Shown: positions 15,777 to 25,505 of the stretch, one piece after another
Layout of the letters: each line of letters opens with the position of its first letter
Position numbering within the stretch: the stretch's first letter is position 1
Origin: Planktomarina temperata RCA23
Lineage (GTDB): Bacteria > Pseudomonadota > Alphaproteobacteria > Rhodobacterales > Rhodobacteraceae
NCBI RefSeq assembly: GCF_000738435.1
Contig: NZ_CP003984.1
Location: 1,612,001-1,676,000, forward strand
Reading direction: 5' to 3'
DNA: 64,000 nt
Notes under the pieces: model-generated
Databases searched by the model: none
What the model was told of the DNA's origin: nothing
The model's input: the letters and a program-made list of their open reading frames with translations, nothing else
Position numbers and translations under genes: made by a program

Positions 15777-17378
15777 TTAATCCCTCAAGCTTTCTTCACG
15801 CAGGCCATCGGCCAGAAGGTTCAAACCTAAAACCAAGCTCATAAGCGAAAAGGCTGGAACCAGGGGCGGGGCCAGATAGACCGAGAGCAATTTACGCCCG
15901 GCGTTGATCGTCGTTCCCCAGTCAGGGCTTTCCGATTCCAGCCCAAGGCCGAAGAATCCCAAAGTGCCGAGCAGGATGGTCGCATATCCAATGCGCAGGC
16001 AGAAGTCGACGATCAGCGGACCGCGCACATTGGGAAGAATTTCCCACAGCATAATGTACCAAGGGCCTTCACCGCGGGTTTGAGCTGCGGCCACATAGTC
16101 GCGGGTTTTCACGTCCAAGGTCAAACCGCGCACAATCCGGAAGGCTGTGGGGGAATTCACAAAGACCACGGAAACAAAGACCAGCAGGATTTCGGCGGGC
16201 ACATCAAATAAATCCAACATGGGCGGCAGAACGTCAACGGGCTTGCCGGTTTCAGACACTAAGCTGAGGTAGAGCCAAACGCCAATGATCAGCAGGATTG
16301 GGAATTGCAGGCTCAAAAATCCCGGCTTGAGCTGGTTCTTCGAATATTGCGCCACGGCGATGAACACCACAGGAAAGACGAAGAGGATCACCGCCAGGTA
16401 ATTGGGCAGGCCGGTTTGAACGATCTCGGGCGTGACCAGCAAGAAGAATAGCAAGATCACAGGGAAGGCCAAAACCAGGTTGGACAGGAAGCTCAACACG
16501 GTGTCCAAACGCCCGCCAAAGTAGCCGGCAGGCAGGCCGAGTGTAATGCCGACCATAAAGGCAAAGATGGTGGCGGCAGGCGCGATGACGATCACGATGC
16601 CGCTGCCAAAGATGGCGCGGCTAAACACGTCGCGCGCCAAAGTGTCACCGCCGAGCAGATAATAGGGGTAATCCGCCTCGGTTGCGCCCTGCAGCGGAAT
16701 TCCGGGGTGCTTGTTCTTCATGCCAGAGACTTGCGCCAAAGGATCATGGGTCGCAATCCAATCGAAGCCCGCGCCGAATATCGCTGTGAAAATCCAAAAC
16801 AAAACCAGCCCCAATCCAATCATCCCGATTGGGCTGTCAAAGAGTTTGCCATATAGGCCCAGCTTGCGCTTGAAGAGGATCGACAGGGCAAAGGTTACCG
16901 CAAGAGCGATCCAGGTGGGAATGAGGCGTTGAGAGATTGCCCCAACAATGCCCATGGTTTCGGGCTTTACGAACAGACCGATGACCAAATAAAGGCCAAA
17001 CAACAGCAGGGTGACGTAAAAGGCCAACCAGACCAATTTGAAGATCATCTCTGCAGAAATTTGAAACAAAGCAAAGCCCGCCGCAGCGCCCAGAATAAGG
17101 CATAGGATCAATGAGAGCCATATATTCCCCAAGGCCAGAGGGGCGAGCAGGGCGACGCCCGACAGGCTTAACAGCCAAAGCGCCAGCCCAATCACCAAAC
17201 TCGGTCCCATCAAGGAGACTGAGGGAGGGGTGGGGTTGATCAAATGCGGCCCGTCCGCGCGTGGGGAAAAGCCGCGCGCGATGGCAGCAACGGCCAAGGT
17301 CAGAAAACAGACGAGGGCTGTCAAAAATAGGGGATTAAGATACGCACCCAAGGTGCCGGTCCAGGATAGATGTTGCAT
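15777..17378 (-). CDS. Peptide-type ABC transporter permease (DppC-like, long N-terminus)
   Basis: The C-terminal half is a standard DppC-type permease with the coupling motif region around TRDYVAAAQTRGEGPWYIM and six membrane spans. At 533 residues it is much longer than the usual ~300. The extra N-terminal part (about residues 1-200) contains several additional hydrophobic segments ([35 protein letters not shown]) before the canonical LLGGDTLARDVFSRAIFG entry. It partners the DppB-like permease upstream and the fused ATPase downstream. The added membrane region has no assigned role. Confidence 0.9.
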   Translation of the reverse strand: MQHLSWTGTLGAYLNPLFLTALVCFLTLAVAAIARGFSPRADGPHLINPTPPSVSLMGPSLVIGLALWLLSLSGVALLAPLALGNIWLSLILCLILGAAAGFALFQISAEMIFKLVWLAFYVTLLLFGLYLVIGLFVKPETMGIVGAISQRLIPTWIALAVTFALSILFKRKLGLYGKLFDSPIGMIGLGLVLFWIFTAIFGAGFDWIATHDPLAQVSGMKNKHPGIPLQGATEADYPYYLLGGDTLARDVFSRAIFGSGIVIVIAPAATIFAFMVGITLGLPAGYFGGRLDTVLSFLSNLVLAFPVILLFFLLVTPEIVQTGLPNYLAVILFVFPVVFIAVAQYSKNQLKPGFLSLQFPILLIIGVWLYLSLVSETGKPVDVLPPMLDLFDVPAEILLVFVSVVFVNSPTAFRIVRGLTLDVKTRDYVAAAQTRGEGPWYIMLWEILPNVRGPLIVDFCLRIGYATILLGTLGFFGLGLESESPDWGTTINAGRKLLSVYLAPPLVPAFSLMSLVLGLNLLADGLREESLRD

Positions 17379-17391
17379 GGAACTGGTCTCC

Positions 17392-18438
17392 TTAAGAAAT
17401 GCGAATACGAGGGTTTAAGAAGACGTAACCGATATCAGAAATCAGCTGTGTCAAAAGCACGACAATCACCCCAACAACCGCCACCGCCAAAAGCAGATCA
17501 ATGTCATTGTTGCTGGCGGCTTGCACCAGCACCCATCCAAAGCCTTTGAAGTTGAAAAGGGTTTCCACAATCACCACGCCATTCAGGAGCCAGGGAATTT
17601 GCAGCATGATGACGGTGAAGGGTGCAATCAATGCATTACGCAGCGCATGCTTCAGCACGATATTGGCAAAGCTAACCCCTTTGAGCCGGGCGGTGCGGAT
17701 ATATTGGGCGGTCATGACTTCTGTCATGGAGGCGCGGGTCATGCGGGCAATATAGCCCATACCATAAAGCGCAATGGTCAGCACGGGCAGAAGAAAATTT
17801 TCCAATGTGGCATTGTCCATGGCAGAGGTGGCCGAGCCCTTAAACCACTTCAATCCCACGGCAGAGGACGTGAAAATCGCGATGAAAATAACACCAGAGA
17901 CATATTCGGGCGTGGCCGTGGTGACAATCGCTCCGGTTGAGAGTGAGCGGTCCAGCCGCGAGCCCTCGCGCATACCGGCGAAAACGCCGATGATCAGCGC
18001 ACCGGGGATCATCACGATCATCACCCAAAACATCAATTTACCTGTAAGCGCCAGACGGGTTTTGACCACATCACTGACGGGTTCCTTAAACACGCTGGAA
18101 AATCCCCAATTGCCTTGCAAAACGCCGCAAAACTTCGGTGCATCCGGCTCAACCACGCCGTGGTTTGAACAGCGGCCGCGGGTTTTCCCATCCACACCTT
18201 CAATGACATAGCCCGGCAAAACACCCAGCCATTCACCATAGTTTTGCAATTTGCCCTGTGTATAGCCACGGTTGCCCAAATAGCTGGCCACTTCAGCATC
18301 CGACATTCTGAAATTACCTTGGTTCTTGGCTAATTTTTCCAAGTTTGGGTAAAGTGTCGTTAGGATAAATACAATGAATGTCAGGCAGAGAGCGGTTAGC
18401 AGCATAACACCTGTTCTGCGTAGGATAAACATCCCCAT
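17392..18438 (-). CDS. Peptide-type ABC transporter permease (DppB-like)
   Basis: This 348-residue inner-membrane protein starts MGMFILRRTGVMLLTALCLTF, typical of DppB/OppB. It has the EAA-type coupling segment TARLKGVSFANIVLKHALRNAL near the C-terminus and about six spans. A periplasmic loop between the first two spans is unusually long (about residues 30-130, with two Cys near GRCSNHG and PKFCGVL). It lies 13 bases before the DppC-like gene. A terminator-like hairpin separates it from the binding protein gene, which would lower permease expression relative to the binding protein. Confidence 0.93.
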   Translation of the reverse strand: MGMFILRRTGVMLLTALCLTFIVFILTTLYPNLEKLAKNQGNFRMSDAEVASYLGNRGYTQGKLQNYGEWLGVLPGYVIEGVDGKTRGRCSNHGVVEPDAPKFCGVLQGNWGFSSVFKEPVSDVVKTRLALTGKLMFWVMIVMIPGALIIGVFAGMREGSRLDRSLSTGAIVTTATPEYVSGVIFIAIFTSSAVGLKWFKGSATSAMDNATLENFLLPVLTIALYGMGYIARMTRASMTEVMTAQYIRTARLKGVSFANIVLKHALRNALIAPFTVIMLQIPWLLNGVVIVETLFNFKGFGWVLVQAASNNDIDLLLAVAVVGVIVVLLTQLISDIGYVFLNPRIRIS

Positions 18439-18485
18439 GGTGTGGATTCCCGTTGATTAGTCTATAATAGCTTTATCGGTAGAAA

Positions 18486-18516
18486 AAGGCCGCCCCCAAA
18501 TCTTGGGGACGGCCTT
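18486..18516 (-). terminator. Intra-operon hairpin between binding-protein and permease genes
   Basis: AAGGCCG-CCCCC and GGGG-CGGCCTT form a long GC-rich stem, followed on the minus strand by TTTTTCTACC. It lies between the substrate-binding protein stop (18532) and the permease start (18438). It probably acts as partial terminator and 3' protector, keeping binding-protein mRNA abundant. Confidence 0.8.
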
Positions 18517-18531
18517 CTGATTTAGTGGGGG

Positions 18532-20178
18532 TTAGGCTGCCCAGCCCCACTTATAGATTTGAGGCAGATAAGCGATATGCATATCGCAGCCCACCAAACC
18601 TTCAACATGGTGACGCTGCACATAGCGCCAATACGGCTGACAGGTCACGCCTTCCTCGATGATCAGGGCTTGAATTTTGCCCATGACAACCCGGCGCTCA
18701 TCGGCATTGGCCAAAGAGTTGGCTTCTGCGAGCAACGCATCGAACTCGGCGTTGCTCCATGCAAACTCATTCCAAGCCTCGCCGGAGCGATAGGCCAGAC
18801 CCAGAACCTGAGTGCCCAAGGGGCGGTGGTTCCAGTTTGTGGCTGAGTAGGGGAATTTCGCCCAATCGTTCCAGAAGGTGCTGCCTGGCATCAAAGTCCG
18901 TTTGACCTTGATCCCAGCGTCGCGCAGCTGTGCGGCGACCGCGTCACAAGTGTCTTTCCAGAAACCTGTGTCGAGTGAGCGCAGCTCATGCTCAAAATCG
19001 CTATGTCCCGATGCGTCCATAAGCTCTTTAGCTTTCGCCGGATCGTAGGGCATGCGTGTGACCGATGGGTCATGCTCTGGGTGAATTGGACCCACGTGGC
19101 AATTGTCCGCCGCAACCCCAAGGCCAGCATTGCCCAGCTCGTTGATCACTTCGTTGTCCACAGCCATCGCCAGAGCCTGACGCACCATCTTATTGTCATA
19201 TGGCGCGTGATCTTGGTTTGGACGTACAACGATTGTGGCACCGGAGGCCACTTGTGATTTCACAAGGCCCAGAGCGTCATAGAGATCAACGAATTCACCT
19301 GTGGTTTCCCAGTTCAGGTCAAATTCTTCGGATTCAAAACCGGCCATATGAGTTGCTGGATCGGAGCCATAGTCAATGAATTCAATACGATCAACGTGAC
19401 CGCCTTTACCCGCGCCATAGCCCCACCACTCAAAGCCCTCATTGCGGACAATAGAAGCTTTCACGCCAACTTCCCATTCATCAGGAAGCATGAAGCCGGT
19501 TCCAACTGGGTTGGACAGGGCTGTTTCAACGGTGAAGGATTTGTGAACGATTTGTGCGGGGTAATCGGCCATGCCGGGCACAATGGTGATGTCGGGCTGC
19601 AAGAGATTCAGCTGAACGGTGTTTTGGTCTACGACCACAACAGCGCCGTCACGGGCTTTACCAGTGTCTGCATCCACTAAGGACGCCATCCGGCCCGCCA
19701 TGGAGTTGCCTTCGAGGCTCTTGTCACACCAGCCGATGATGTTGCGTGCAACGTCCACTGCGGTGAAATCATCGCCATTGTTCCATTTCACGCCTTCACG
19801 CACTTTTAAAGTGTACTGTGTGGCGTTCGCATTGGCTTCCCAGCTGGTCAGGAGCATTGGCTCAAAGGAACCGTCGCTGTTGTACTCAACAAGATACTCA
19901 AGCCAACCGGCTGAGATGATCGAGATCTGCGTCCAGTCATGGGTACGCGGATCTTTGAATGCTTTCACATCCATTTGCATGCGGATCGTACCGCCTTTTT
20001 TCGCGTGGCCGCCAGCTTGGGCCGGGGTGTCGAGGCCCAGCAAGCCGTAAGCTGCAACGGTTGTTACACCCAAGGCCGTTGCGCGCGACAAGAATTCACG
20101 ACGGTCAAGCTTGCCGTCTTTCACTTCTTGCGCGTACATCTTTGCGGCTGGATGCATGAAATTGTTTTTTTGGGTCAT
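18532..20178 (-). CDS. Peptide-type ABC transporter substrate-binding protein, Tat signal
   Basis: From ATG at 20178 (CAGGGAG seven bases upstream) the protein is 548 residues. It has a long N-region, a twin-arginine-like signal [15 protein letters not shown] and cleavage near AQAGG. The body is a family-5 solute-binding protein ([38 protein letters not shown]). It captures peptides or related solutes in the periplasm for the permeases downstream. The frame is open back to 20277, but the upstream codons overlap the promoter region. A candidate promoter and a CtrA-box match lie upstream. Substrate identity is unknown. Confidence 0.93.
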   Translation of the reverse strand: MTQKNNFMHPAAKMYAQEVKDGKLDRREFLSRATALGVTTVAAYGLLGLDTPAQAGGHAKKGGTIRMQMDVKAFKDPRTHDWTQISIISAGWLEYLVEYNSDGSFEPMLLTSWEANANATQYTLKVREGVKWNNGDDFTAVDVARNIIGWCDKSLEGNSMAGRMASLVDADTGKARDGAVVVVDQNTVQLNLLQPDITIVPGMADYPAQIVHKSFTVETALSNPVGTGFMLPDEWEVGVKASIVRNEGFEWWGYGAGKGGHVDRIEFIDYGSDPATHMAGFESEEFDLNWETTGEFVDLYDALGLVKSQVASGATIVVRPNQDHAPYDNKMVRQALAMAVDNEVINELGNAGLGVAADNCHVGPIHPEHDPSVTRMPYDPAKAKELMDASGHSDFEHELRSLDTGFWKDTCDAVAAQLRDAGIKVKRTLMPGSTFWNDWAKFPYSATNWNHRPLGTQVLGLAYRSGEAWNEFAWSNAEFDALLAEANSLANADERRVVMGKIQALIIEEGVTCQPYWRYVQRHHVEGLVGCDMHIAYLPQIYKWGWAA

Positions 20179-20265
20179 GTGTTTCTCCCTGTGACACCGT
20201 ACGTCATAACAGATTGTGCTCTGGGCCGCTGGTGCGACCTTTTCAACGCAAACTGACTGTCGCCT

Positions 20266-20294
20266 ATTCATGCGCATATTGGGCCATAGGTCAA
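20266..20294 (-). promoter_or_regulatory. Candidate promoter of the ABC binding-protein gene
   Basis: On the minus strand TTGACC (20294-20289) is followed after 17 bases by ATGAAT (20271-20266), leaving about 85 bases of leader before the start codon. The -35 is good, the -10 mediocre. A CtrA-box match lies about 38 bases further upstream. Confidence 0.45.
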
Positions 20295-20331
20295 TGTAAA
20301 ATATTGCGGAAAATAGCGCAAAACCGACGTT

Positions 20332-20348
20332 TTAACTTCGTTTTAACC
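20332..20348. promoter_or_regulatory. CtrA-box match (TTAA-N7-TTAACC)
   Basis: TTAA at 20332-20335, seven bases, then TTAACC at 20343-20348 match the full alphaproteobacterial CtrA consensus. The site lies between a minus-strand candidate promoter (20266-20294) and a plus-strand -35 element (20361). A ctrA gene is present at 34.8 kb in this window. Binding is inferred, not shown. Confidence 0.5.
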
Positions 20349-20360
20349 GCGACCTTTGCC

Positions 20361-20390
20361 TTGACATTCGGCGAAACTTCAGGGGCTAAT
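20361..20390 (+). promoter_or_regulatory. Plus-strand sigma-70-like promoter of unclear target
   Basis: TTGACA (20361-20366) and GCTAAT (20385-20390) are spaced by 18 bases. Downstream is GAGGAGAC followed by ATG at 20424, opening a ten-codon ORF (MAFCRLGFLF). Transcription would then run antisense into the 3' end of miaA. The rest of 20391-20532 holds only a GTCGCAA/TTGCGAC hairpin at 20503-20524 just after the miaA stop. Confidence 0.35.
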
Positions 20391-20532
20391 TTTTTCGCAA
20401 TGCGCTGTTAAATACGAGGAGACATGGCTTTTTGCCGGCTAGGTTTCCTGTTTTGATGGCTGAAAGGATTGGGAAGTGCTGCGATTTTGGTGTGTCAGCT
20501 TCGTCGCAATGGTCTATTTGCGACATTGCGCG

Positions 20533-21423
20533 TTACAGCTGCTCGGCCGCGACGGTTTGCCATGCGACCATGCGCTTGCGAAACCATGTTCTTTGGCGTT
20601 TGGCGAATTGGCTTGAGGCGGTCACAGCGCGGCTCTTGGCTTCATCCAAAGTGAACTGCCCCTGCAGGTGAGCGATCAACTCAGGGGCGCCAATGGACTG
20701 TGAGGATTGCCATTTGGAGTCCCAAAGTTCAAAATTGCGGCGCGCTTCTTCCAATGCACCCTCTGCGATCATAATATCGAAGCGTCGCTTCAGCCTGTCG
20801 TTGAGCCAATCCACCGGGCTGGTTAAATGCAGCGCATGACAGGCCTCCAGAGGCAGCAGCGGCGGCGGGGTCCGTGCCTGCCAGCTCCGAATAGACTGAC
20901 CGGTGGCCTGCAAAACCTCCCAAGCCCGCGCAACCCGCATCGGGTTTTGCACATCAATCTGCGCGCGCGTTTCATCATCTAAATCCTCCAGCATCGGCTG
21001 CAATCCGCCCTGAGACAGAAGGCCCGCCGATTGAGCGCGAATATTGGCCGGAATGGGGGGGATATCTGCCAGCCCTTCTGTCAGCGCGCGAAAGTATAGC
21101 CCCGTGCCGCCCACAATGATCGGGCGTTTGCCTGGACTCAAGATCGGGCCGATGTCGCGCAACCAATCGCCCACAGAATAGCTTTCGTGATTGGCCACAT
21201 GCCCATATAAAGCGTGCGGTGCGCGGCTTTCTTCCTTGGCCGAAGGGCGCGCGGTGAGAATGCGCCAACCGCTGTAGACCTGCAAAGCATCCGCATTGAC
21301 GATAACGCCGCCCAATTGTTCTGCGATTTGGAGCGCGAGGGCGGATTTTCCACTTGCAGTTGCCCCGGCAATCAGAACGGGGCGGGTTTCGCCCAGCGTT
21401 GAGAGCAAAGATTTATTCACCAT
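20533..21423 (-). CDS. miaA: tRNA dimethylallyltransferase
   Basis: MiaA adds an isopentenyl group to A37 of tRNAs reading U-starting codons, before MiaB acts. The 296 residues show the P-loop GATASGKSALA, the DALQVYSGWRI block, the GGTGLYFRALTEG motif and the C-terminal AVTASSQFAKRQRTWFRKR region that binds the tRNA anticodon stem. Length is normal. It is divergent from pyrH and isolated on its strand. Confidence 0.95.
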   Translation of the reverse strand: MVNKSLLSTLGETRPVLIAGATASGKSALALQIAEQLGGVIVNADALQVYSGWRILTARPSAKEESRAPHALYGHVANHESYSVGDWLRDIGPILSPGKRPIIVGGTGLYFRALTEGLADIPPIPANIRAQSAGLLSQGGLQPMLEDLDDETRAQIDVQNPMRVARAWEVLQATGQSIRSWQARTPPPLLPLEACHALHLTSPVDWLNDRLKRRFDIMIAEGALEEARRNFELWDSKWQSSQSIGAPELIAHLQGQFTLDEAKSRAVTASSQFAKRQRTWFRKRMVAWQTVAAEQL

Positions 21424-21521
21424 TTATTGCATTTTTCCGCTTTTTTGCATTTGCTCTGTCACACGCCGTTGCTCTTGGTCGATTTTTGCGACATCTTAGG
21501 CCAAAATAGCATGAGGGCACA

Positions 21522-22253
21522 ATGCACCAAACTTCCGGTTCCCAAGGTCAATTCAAACGTGTTCTATTAAAAATTTCTGGAGAAGCCCTGATGGGAGACC
21601 AAGGCTACGGTCTTCATCCCCCAACTGTGGAGCGGATCGCCGCTGAGGTCAAAACGGTTCACGATCTCGGGGCCGAGATTTGCATGGTCATCGGTGGCGG
21701 TAATATCTTTCGAGGTCTGCAGGGCTCTGCCCAGGGCATGGAGCGCACCACCGCCGATTACATGGGCATGCTGGCCACCGTTATGAACGCGCTGGCGATG
21801 CAAAGCTCTCTGGAAGAGCAGGGCGTTCATACCCGAGTTGTCTCAGCCATACCAATGGATCAGGTCTGTGAACCCTATATCCGCCGCCGCGCCGTACGTC
21901 ATTTGGAGAAAAAGAGGGTGGTGATTTTCGCAGCCGGCACCGGCAATCCCTATTTCACCACAGATACCGCGGCCACGTTGCGGGCCAGTGAAATGGCCTG
22001 CGAGGCGATTTTCAAAGGCACGCAGGTCGATGGCATATATGATAAGGATCCCAAGCAACACAGTGATGCGGTGCGTTATGACGCGGTGACCTATGATGAG
22101 GTGTTGCAAAAGCGCCTGAAGGTCATGGATGCGTCAGCGATCGCTTTGGCGCGTGACAATAATTTACCGATCATTGTATTCTCCCTAGATGAGCCCGGCG
22201 GGTTCAGGGGGATTTTGTCGGGCAACGGAACATATACCAAGGTCCACGGTTAA
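21522..22253 (+). CDS. pyrH: UMP kinase
   Basis: PyrH phosphorylates UMP to UDP with ATP and is a hexameric, GTP-activated amino-acid-kinase-fold enzyme of bacteria. The 243 residues include [12 protein letters not shown], the IGGGNIFRG nucleotide loop, [13 protein letters not shown] and [14 protein letters not shown]. It heads the long envelope gene run and precedes frr by 21 bases. That pyrH-frr-uppS-cdsA-dxr order is widely conserved. Confidence 0.97.
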   Translation: MHQTSGSQGQFKRVLLKISGEALMGDQGYGLHPPTVERIAAEVKTVHDLGAEICMVIGGGNIFRGLQGSAQGMERTTADYMGMLATVMNALAMQSSLEEQGVHTRVVSAIPMDQVCEPYIRRRAVRHLEKKRVVIFAAGTGNPYFTTDTAATLRASEMACEAIFKGTQVDGIYDKDPKQHSDAVRYDAVTYDEVLQKRLKVMDASAIALARDNNLPIIVFSLDEPGGFRGILSGNGTYTKVHG

Positions 22254-22274
22254 CCAACTTAAGAAAGAAAAATC

Positions 22275-22841
22275 ATGTCGGATGACCCATTAGATATTGA
22301 TATTGATGACCTGCAACGTCGCATGGACGGGGCCATGGTCTCTTTGAAAACCGAATTTGCCTCTTTGCGCACGGGGCGGGCCAGCGGATCTATTCTGGAT
22401 CCGGTGATGGTGGACGCTTACGGGCAGATGACTCCCATCAACCAAGTCGGCACAGTGAATGTACCGGAATCGCGTATGGTGACGGTCAATGTCTGGGACA
22501 AAACACTGGTGGGCAAAGTCGAGAAAGCCATTCGTGAAAGCGGTCTGGGAATCAACCCTCAAACCAATGGCACCATCATCATGCTGCCCATCCCCGAACT
22601 CAACGAAGAACGGCGCCGGGAGTTGACAAAAGTGGCCGCGGGCTACGCGGAGAACTGCCGTGTGTCTGTGCGCAATATCCGCCGGGACGGCATGGATCAG
22701 ATCAAAAAGGCCAAGGCCGCTGGCATGTCCGAAGATGACCAAAAACTTTGGGAAACAGAGGTGCAGGCCCTGACCGATGCGCAGATCAAATTGGTCGATG
22801 CCGCATTGGAGACCAAACAAGCCGAAATCATGATGGTTTAG
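22275..22841 (+). CDS. frr: Ribosome recycling factor
   Basis: RRF works with EF-G to split post-termination ribosomes. The 188 residues carry the family's landmarks: [21 protein letters not shown] near the N-terminus, the [13 protein letters not shown] segment, [22 protein letters not shown] and the C-terminal coiled helices ([22 protein letters not shown]). Length is standard. It lies between pyrH and uppS in a tight operon. Confidence 0.97.
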   Translation: MSDDPLDIDIDDLQRRMDGAMVSLKTEFASLRTGRASGSILDPVMVDAYGQMTPINQVGTVNVPESRMVTVNVWDKTLVGKVEKAIRESGLGINPQTNGTIIMLPIPELNEERRRELTKVAAGYAENCRVSVRNIRRDGMDQIKKAKAAGMSEDDQKLWETEVQALTDAQIKLVDAALETKQAEIMMV

Positions 22842-22855
22842 AGTGGGCTTTATTG

Positions 22856-23563
22856 ATGGGACAATCCGCGGAACATGTTGCGATTATCATGGATGGAAAT
22901 GGCCGTTGGGCGCAGCAACGCGGCCTGCCGCGGTTGGCCGGCCACCACGAGGGGGCCAAAAGAATTCGTGAAATCGTCCAAGCCTGTCCCAGTGTTGGTG
23001 TGAAGCATCTGACAATATTTGCCTTTTCAACAGAAAACTGGAAGCGCACCCAGGTTGAAGTTGGCGGCTTAATGCGCCTGTTCAAGCGTTACATATTGCG
23101 TGAGGCCCAGGATTTGGTGAATGAGGGCGTGCGGGTTCGCTTCATCGGGGATCGCTTGCGGCTCGATAAAACGCTGATCAGACTGATGGACGAGCTTGAG
23201 GCATTGACGGCTCAGAACGCCAAAGTGCACCTGACCATCGCGCTCAACTATGGGGGCCGCGATGAGGTGACGCGCGCGGCGCAGCGCATGGCGGGGGATG
23301 TGGAGCGCGGCAAGCTGGCCGCAAAAGAGGTGACGGCGGAGGTCTTGGCGCGGTATTTGGATACGCATTCACTGCCTGATCCCGATTTGGTGATCCGCAC
23401 CAGCGGCGAAGCGCGCATTTCCAATTTCCTTCTGTGGCAGTCCGCCTATGCGGAATATGAGTTTATCGACACGCTTTGGCCTGATTTTAGTGCTGGCGAA
23501 TTTACAAAATTGCTGGTCAATTTTGGATCGCGCGAGCGCCGCTTCGGAGCAATTCCCGCATGA
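22856..23563 (+). CDS. uppS: Undecaprenyl diphosphate synthase
   Basis: UppS condenses isopentenyl diphosphate onto farnesyl diphosphate to make the C55 carrier lipid for peptidoglycan and O-antigen. From ATG at 22856 it has 235 residues, with the metal-binding aspartate Asp13 in IIMDGNGRWAQ, the TIFAFSTENWKR block and the C-terminal DLVIRTSGEARISNFLLWQ and RERRFG motifs. A frame open to 22748 lies inside frr and is rejected. The gene overlaps cdsA by four bases. Confidence 0.96.
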   Translation: MGQSAEHVAIIMDGNGRWAQQRGLPRLAGHHEGAKRIREIVQACPSVGVKHLTIFAFSTENWKRTQVEVGGLMRLFKRYILREAQDLVNEGVRVRFIGDRLRLDKTLIRLMDELEALTAQNAKVHLTIALNYGGRDEVTRAAQRMAGDVERGKLAAKEVTAEVLARYLDTHSLPDPDLVIRTSGEARISNFLLWQSAYAEYEFIDTLWPDFSAGEFTKLLVNFGSRERRFGAIPA

Positions 23564-24345
23564 CACAGGACCGGTGGGCAGATCTGCCTTTGCGCTTGGC
23601 CTCGGCGATTGTATTGCTTCTTGTTTTTTCTGCGTCCCTCTATGTGGAACGCCTAGGGGTTTTAGCGCTTGGCCTGGTTGCGGTGGTGGCCATGCAATGG
23701 GAATTGGCGCGCATGTTTGGCCTCAGCGGCCGCCGCCTGTTGGCGGTGACCGTTGTGGCCGCCGTGGGATGGTTGCCTATGGCGGTCCAGCCCATGATTT
23801 TGACGCAGAGTTTGCCTCTAGCAGCCGCGGCAGGATTGCTTCCGATCCTGCTTGCAGCGGCGTTTATCGCGCATAATCGGATGGTTTATATCGGCTATGG
23901 CGCGCTCTTGACGCTTGGGATGCTGTCTTTTTGGTTTTTGGCATTAACCTTTGGTGCCATTGGCATTGCGATCTTAGCAGCCGTGGTCATACTATCGGAT
24001 ATTGGCGGTTATATCGCTGGGCGCTTGATGGGTGGGCCCAAGTTCTGGCCCGCGATCAGCCCGAAAAAAACCTGGAGCGGCACAGTGGCAGGATGGGCGC
24101 TGGCTGGTCTTTTTGGGCTGTATCTCATGCAGCATACAGGGGCTTGGTGGTCCGTTCCGGCTGCGATCGCCGTGGCCTTTGGTGCGCAGATGGGTGACAT
24201 TGCAGAAAGCTGGGTGAAACGCCGCATGGGCGTCAAAGACAGCTCACAACTCATTCCTGGGCATGGTGGTTTTTTAGATCGCCTTGATGGATTTATCGGT
24301 GGGGCCGCCGCTTTCGGCCTGATTACAGCGTTGTTTTTATCGTGA
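23560..24345 (+). CDS. cdsA: Phosphatidate cytidylyltransferase
   Basis: CdsA makes CDP-diacylglycerol, the precursor of bacterial phospholipids, in the inner membrane. The 261 residues are mostly hydrophobic with about seven spans. The C-terminal signature is present: SDIGGYIAGRLMGGPKFWPAISPKKTWSG is spread over residues 147-175, then DSSQLIPGHGGFLDRLDGF. It overlaps uppS by four and dxr by four bases, so all three are translationally coupled. Confidence 0.95.
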   Translation: MTQDRWADLPLRLASAIVLLLVFSASLYVERLGVLALGLVAVVAMQWELARMFGLSGRRLLAVTVVAAVGWLPMAVQPMILTQSLPLAAAAGLLPILLAAAFIAHNRMVYIGYGALLTLGMLSFWFLALTFGAIGIAILAAVVILSDIGGYIAGRLMGGPKFWPAISPKKTWSGTVAGWALAGLFGLYLMQHTGAWWSVPAAIAVAFGAQMGDIAESWVKRRMGVKDSSQLIPGHGGFLDRLDGFIGGAAAFGLITALFLS

Positions 24346-25505
24346 TGCGCAGGGTTTCAATCTTTGGTGCCACCGGCTCCATTGGCCAAAATACGTTGGA
24401 TCTCTTGCGGCGCGATCCAACGGCCTATCAGGTGGTGGCCTTGAGCGGTGGCCGCAACATTGCACAGCTGGCCAAGGACGCGCTTGAGTTTTCCCCTGAA
24501 GTGGTTGTCACAGCCTTTGCCGATCTTTTACCAGAGCTGCAGGCGGCTATGGCGGGATCTGGCGTGGCGGTCGAGGCGGGCGCTGAGGCGATCGCCAGAG
24601 CGGCTGAGCGCCCGGCCGATTGGATCATGTCATGTATTGTGGGCGTGGCGGGGCTAACGCCCAGTTTACAGGCGGTGAAGCAAGGCACGACCTTGGCCCT
24701 GGCCAATAAAGAATCCCTTGTGGCCGCAGGTCCTATTTTGATGGCAGAGGCCCGGCGTCATGGGGCGACCATTTTGCCGGTGGACAGTGAGCATTCTGCG
24801 GTGTTTCAAGCCTTAATAGGTGAAGATATTTCGACCGTTGAGCGCATCATCATTACCGCCAGCGGCGGGGCCTTTCGCGATTGGCCCCAGGCGGATCTCG
24901 CCAAGGCCACCCCGGCGCAGGCGCAAACGCATCCCAATTGGTCCATGGGGCAAAGGATCACCATTGACAGTGCCTCTATGTTTAACAAGGCCATGGAATT
25001 GATTGAGACCAAAGAATTTTTTGGGGTTCATGAGACGCAGATCGAGACGATTATTCATCCCGAAAGCCTGATCCATGCGATGGTCGGATTTCAAGACGGC
25101 GGGATGATGGCCCATGTGGGGCCGCCTGATATGCGCCACGCCATCGGCTTTGCGCTTCACTATCCCGAGCGCCGCCCCCTGGATGTCGCACGCTTGGATC
25201 TTACGCAGATCGGCCAGTTTCGCTTCTATGCTGCCGATGAGGGGCGCTATCCGGCTCTAAGTTTGGCGCGCGAGGTGATGCGGCGGGGCAATCTGTGGGG
25301 CGCTGCGTTCAATGCGGCTAAGGAAGTGGCCTTAGATCGTTTTATTGAAGGGGATATTGGATTTTTAGATATGGCGATACTGGTTGAAAAGGCGTTGCAC
25401 GCGATGGATCGCGCGGAGCTGCTGCGCGGCGCGCCTCGTGATTTAACGGATGTGTTGCAGGCCGATCAAGCCACGCGCGAAAGGGTCCGGACAATAAATG
25501 TTTGA
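24342..25505 (+). CDS. dxr: 1-deoxy-D-xylulose 5-phosphate reductoisomerase
   Basis: Dxr converts DXP to MEP with NADPH, the committed step of the non-mevalonate isoprenoid pathway that feeds UppS and MiaA. The 387 residues have the NADPH-binding GATGSIGQNTLDLL, the ANKESLVAAG loop, the metal-site PVDSEHSA, the flexible ASGGAFRDW region and the SMFNKAMELIE motif. Length is normal. Its stop overlaps the rseP start by eight bases. Confidence 0.97.
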   Translation: MMRRVSIFGATGSIGQNTLDLLRRDPTAYQVVALSGGRNIAQLAKDALEFSPEVVVTAFADLLPELQAAMAGSGVAVEAGAEAIARAAERPADWIMSCIVGVAGLTPSLQAVKQGTTLALANKESLVAAGPILMAEARRHGATILPVDSEHSAVFQALIGEDISTVERIIITASGGAFRDWPQADLAKATPAQAQTHPNWSMGQRITIDSASMFNKAMELIETKEFFGVHETQIETIIHPESLIHAMVGFQDGGMMAHVGPPDMRHAIGFALHYPERRPLDVARLDLTQIGQFRFYAADEGRYPALSLAREVMRRGNLWGAAFNAAKEVALDRFIEGDIGFLDMAILVEKALHAMDRAELLRGAPRDLTDVLQADQATRERVRTINV

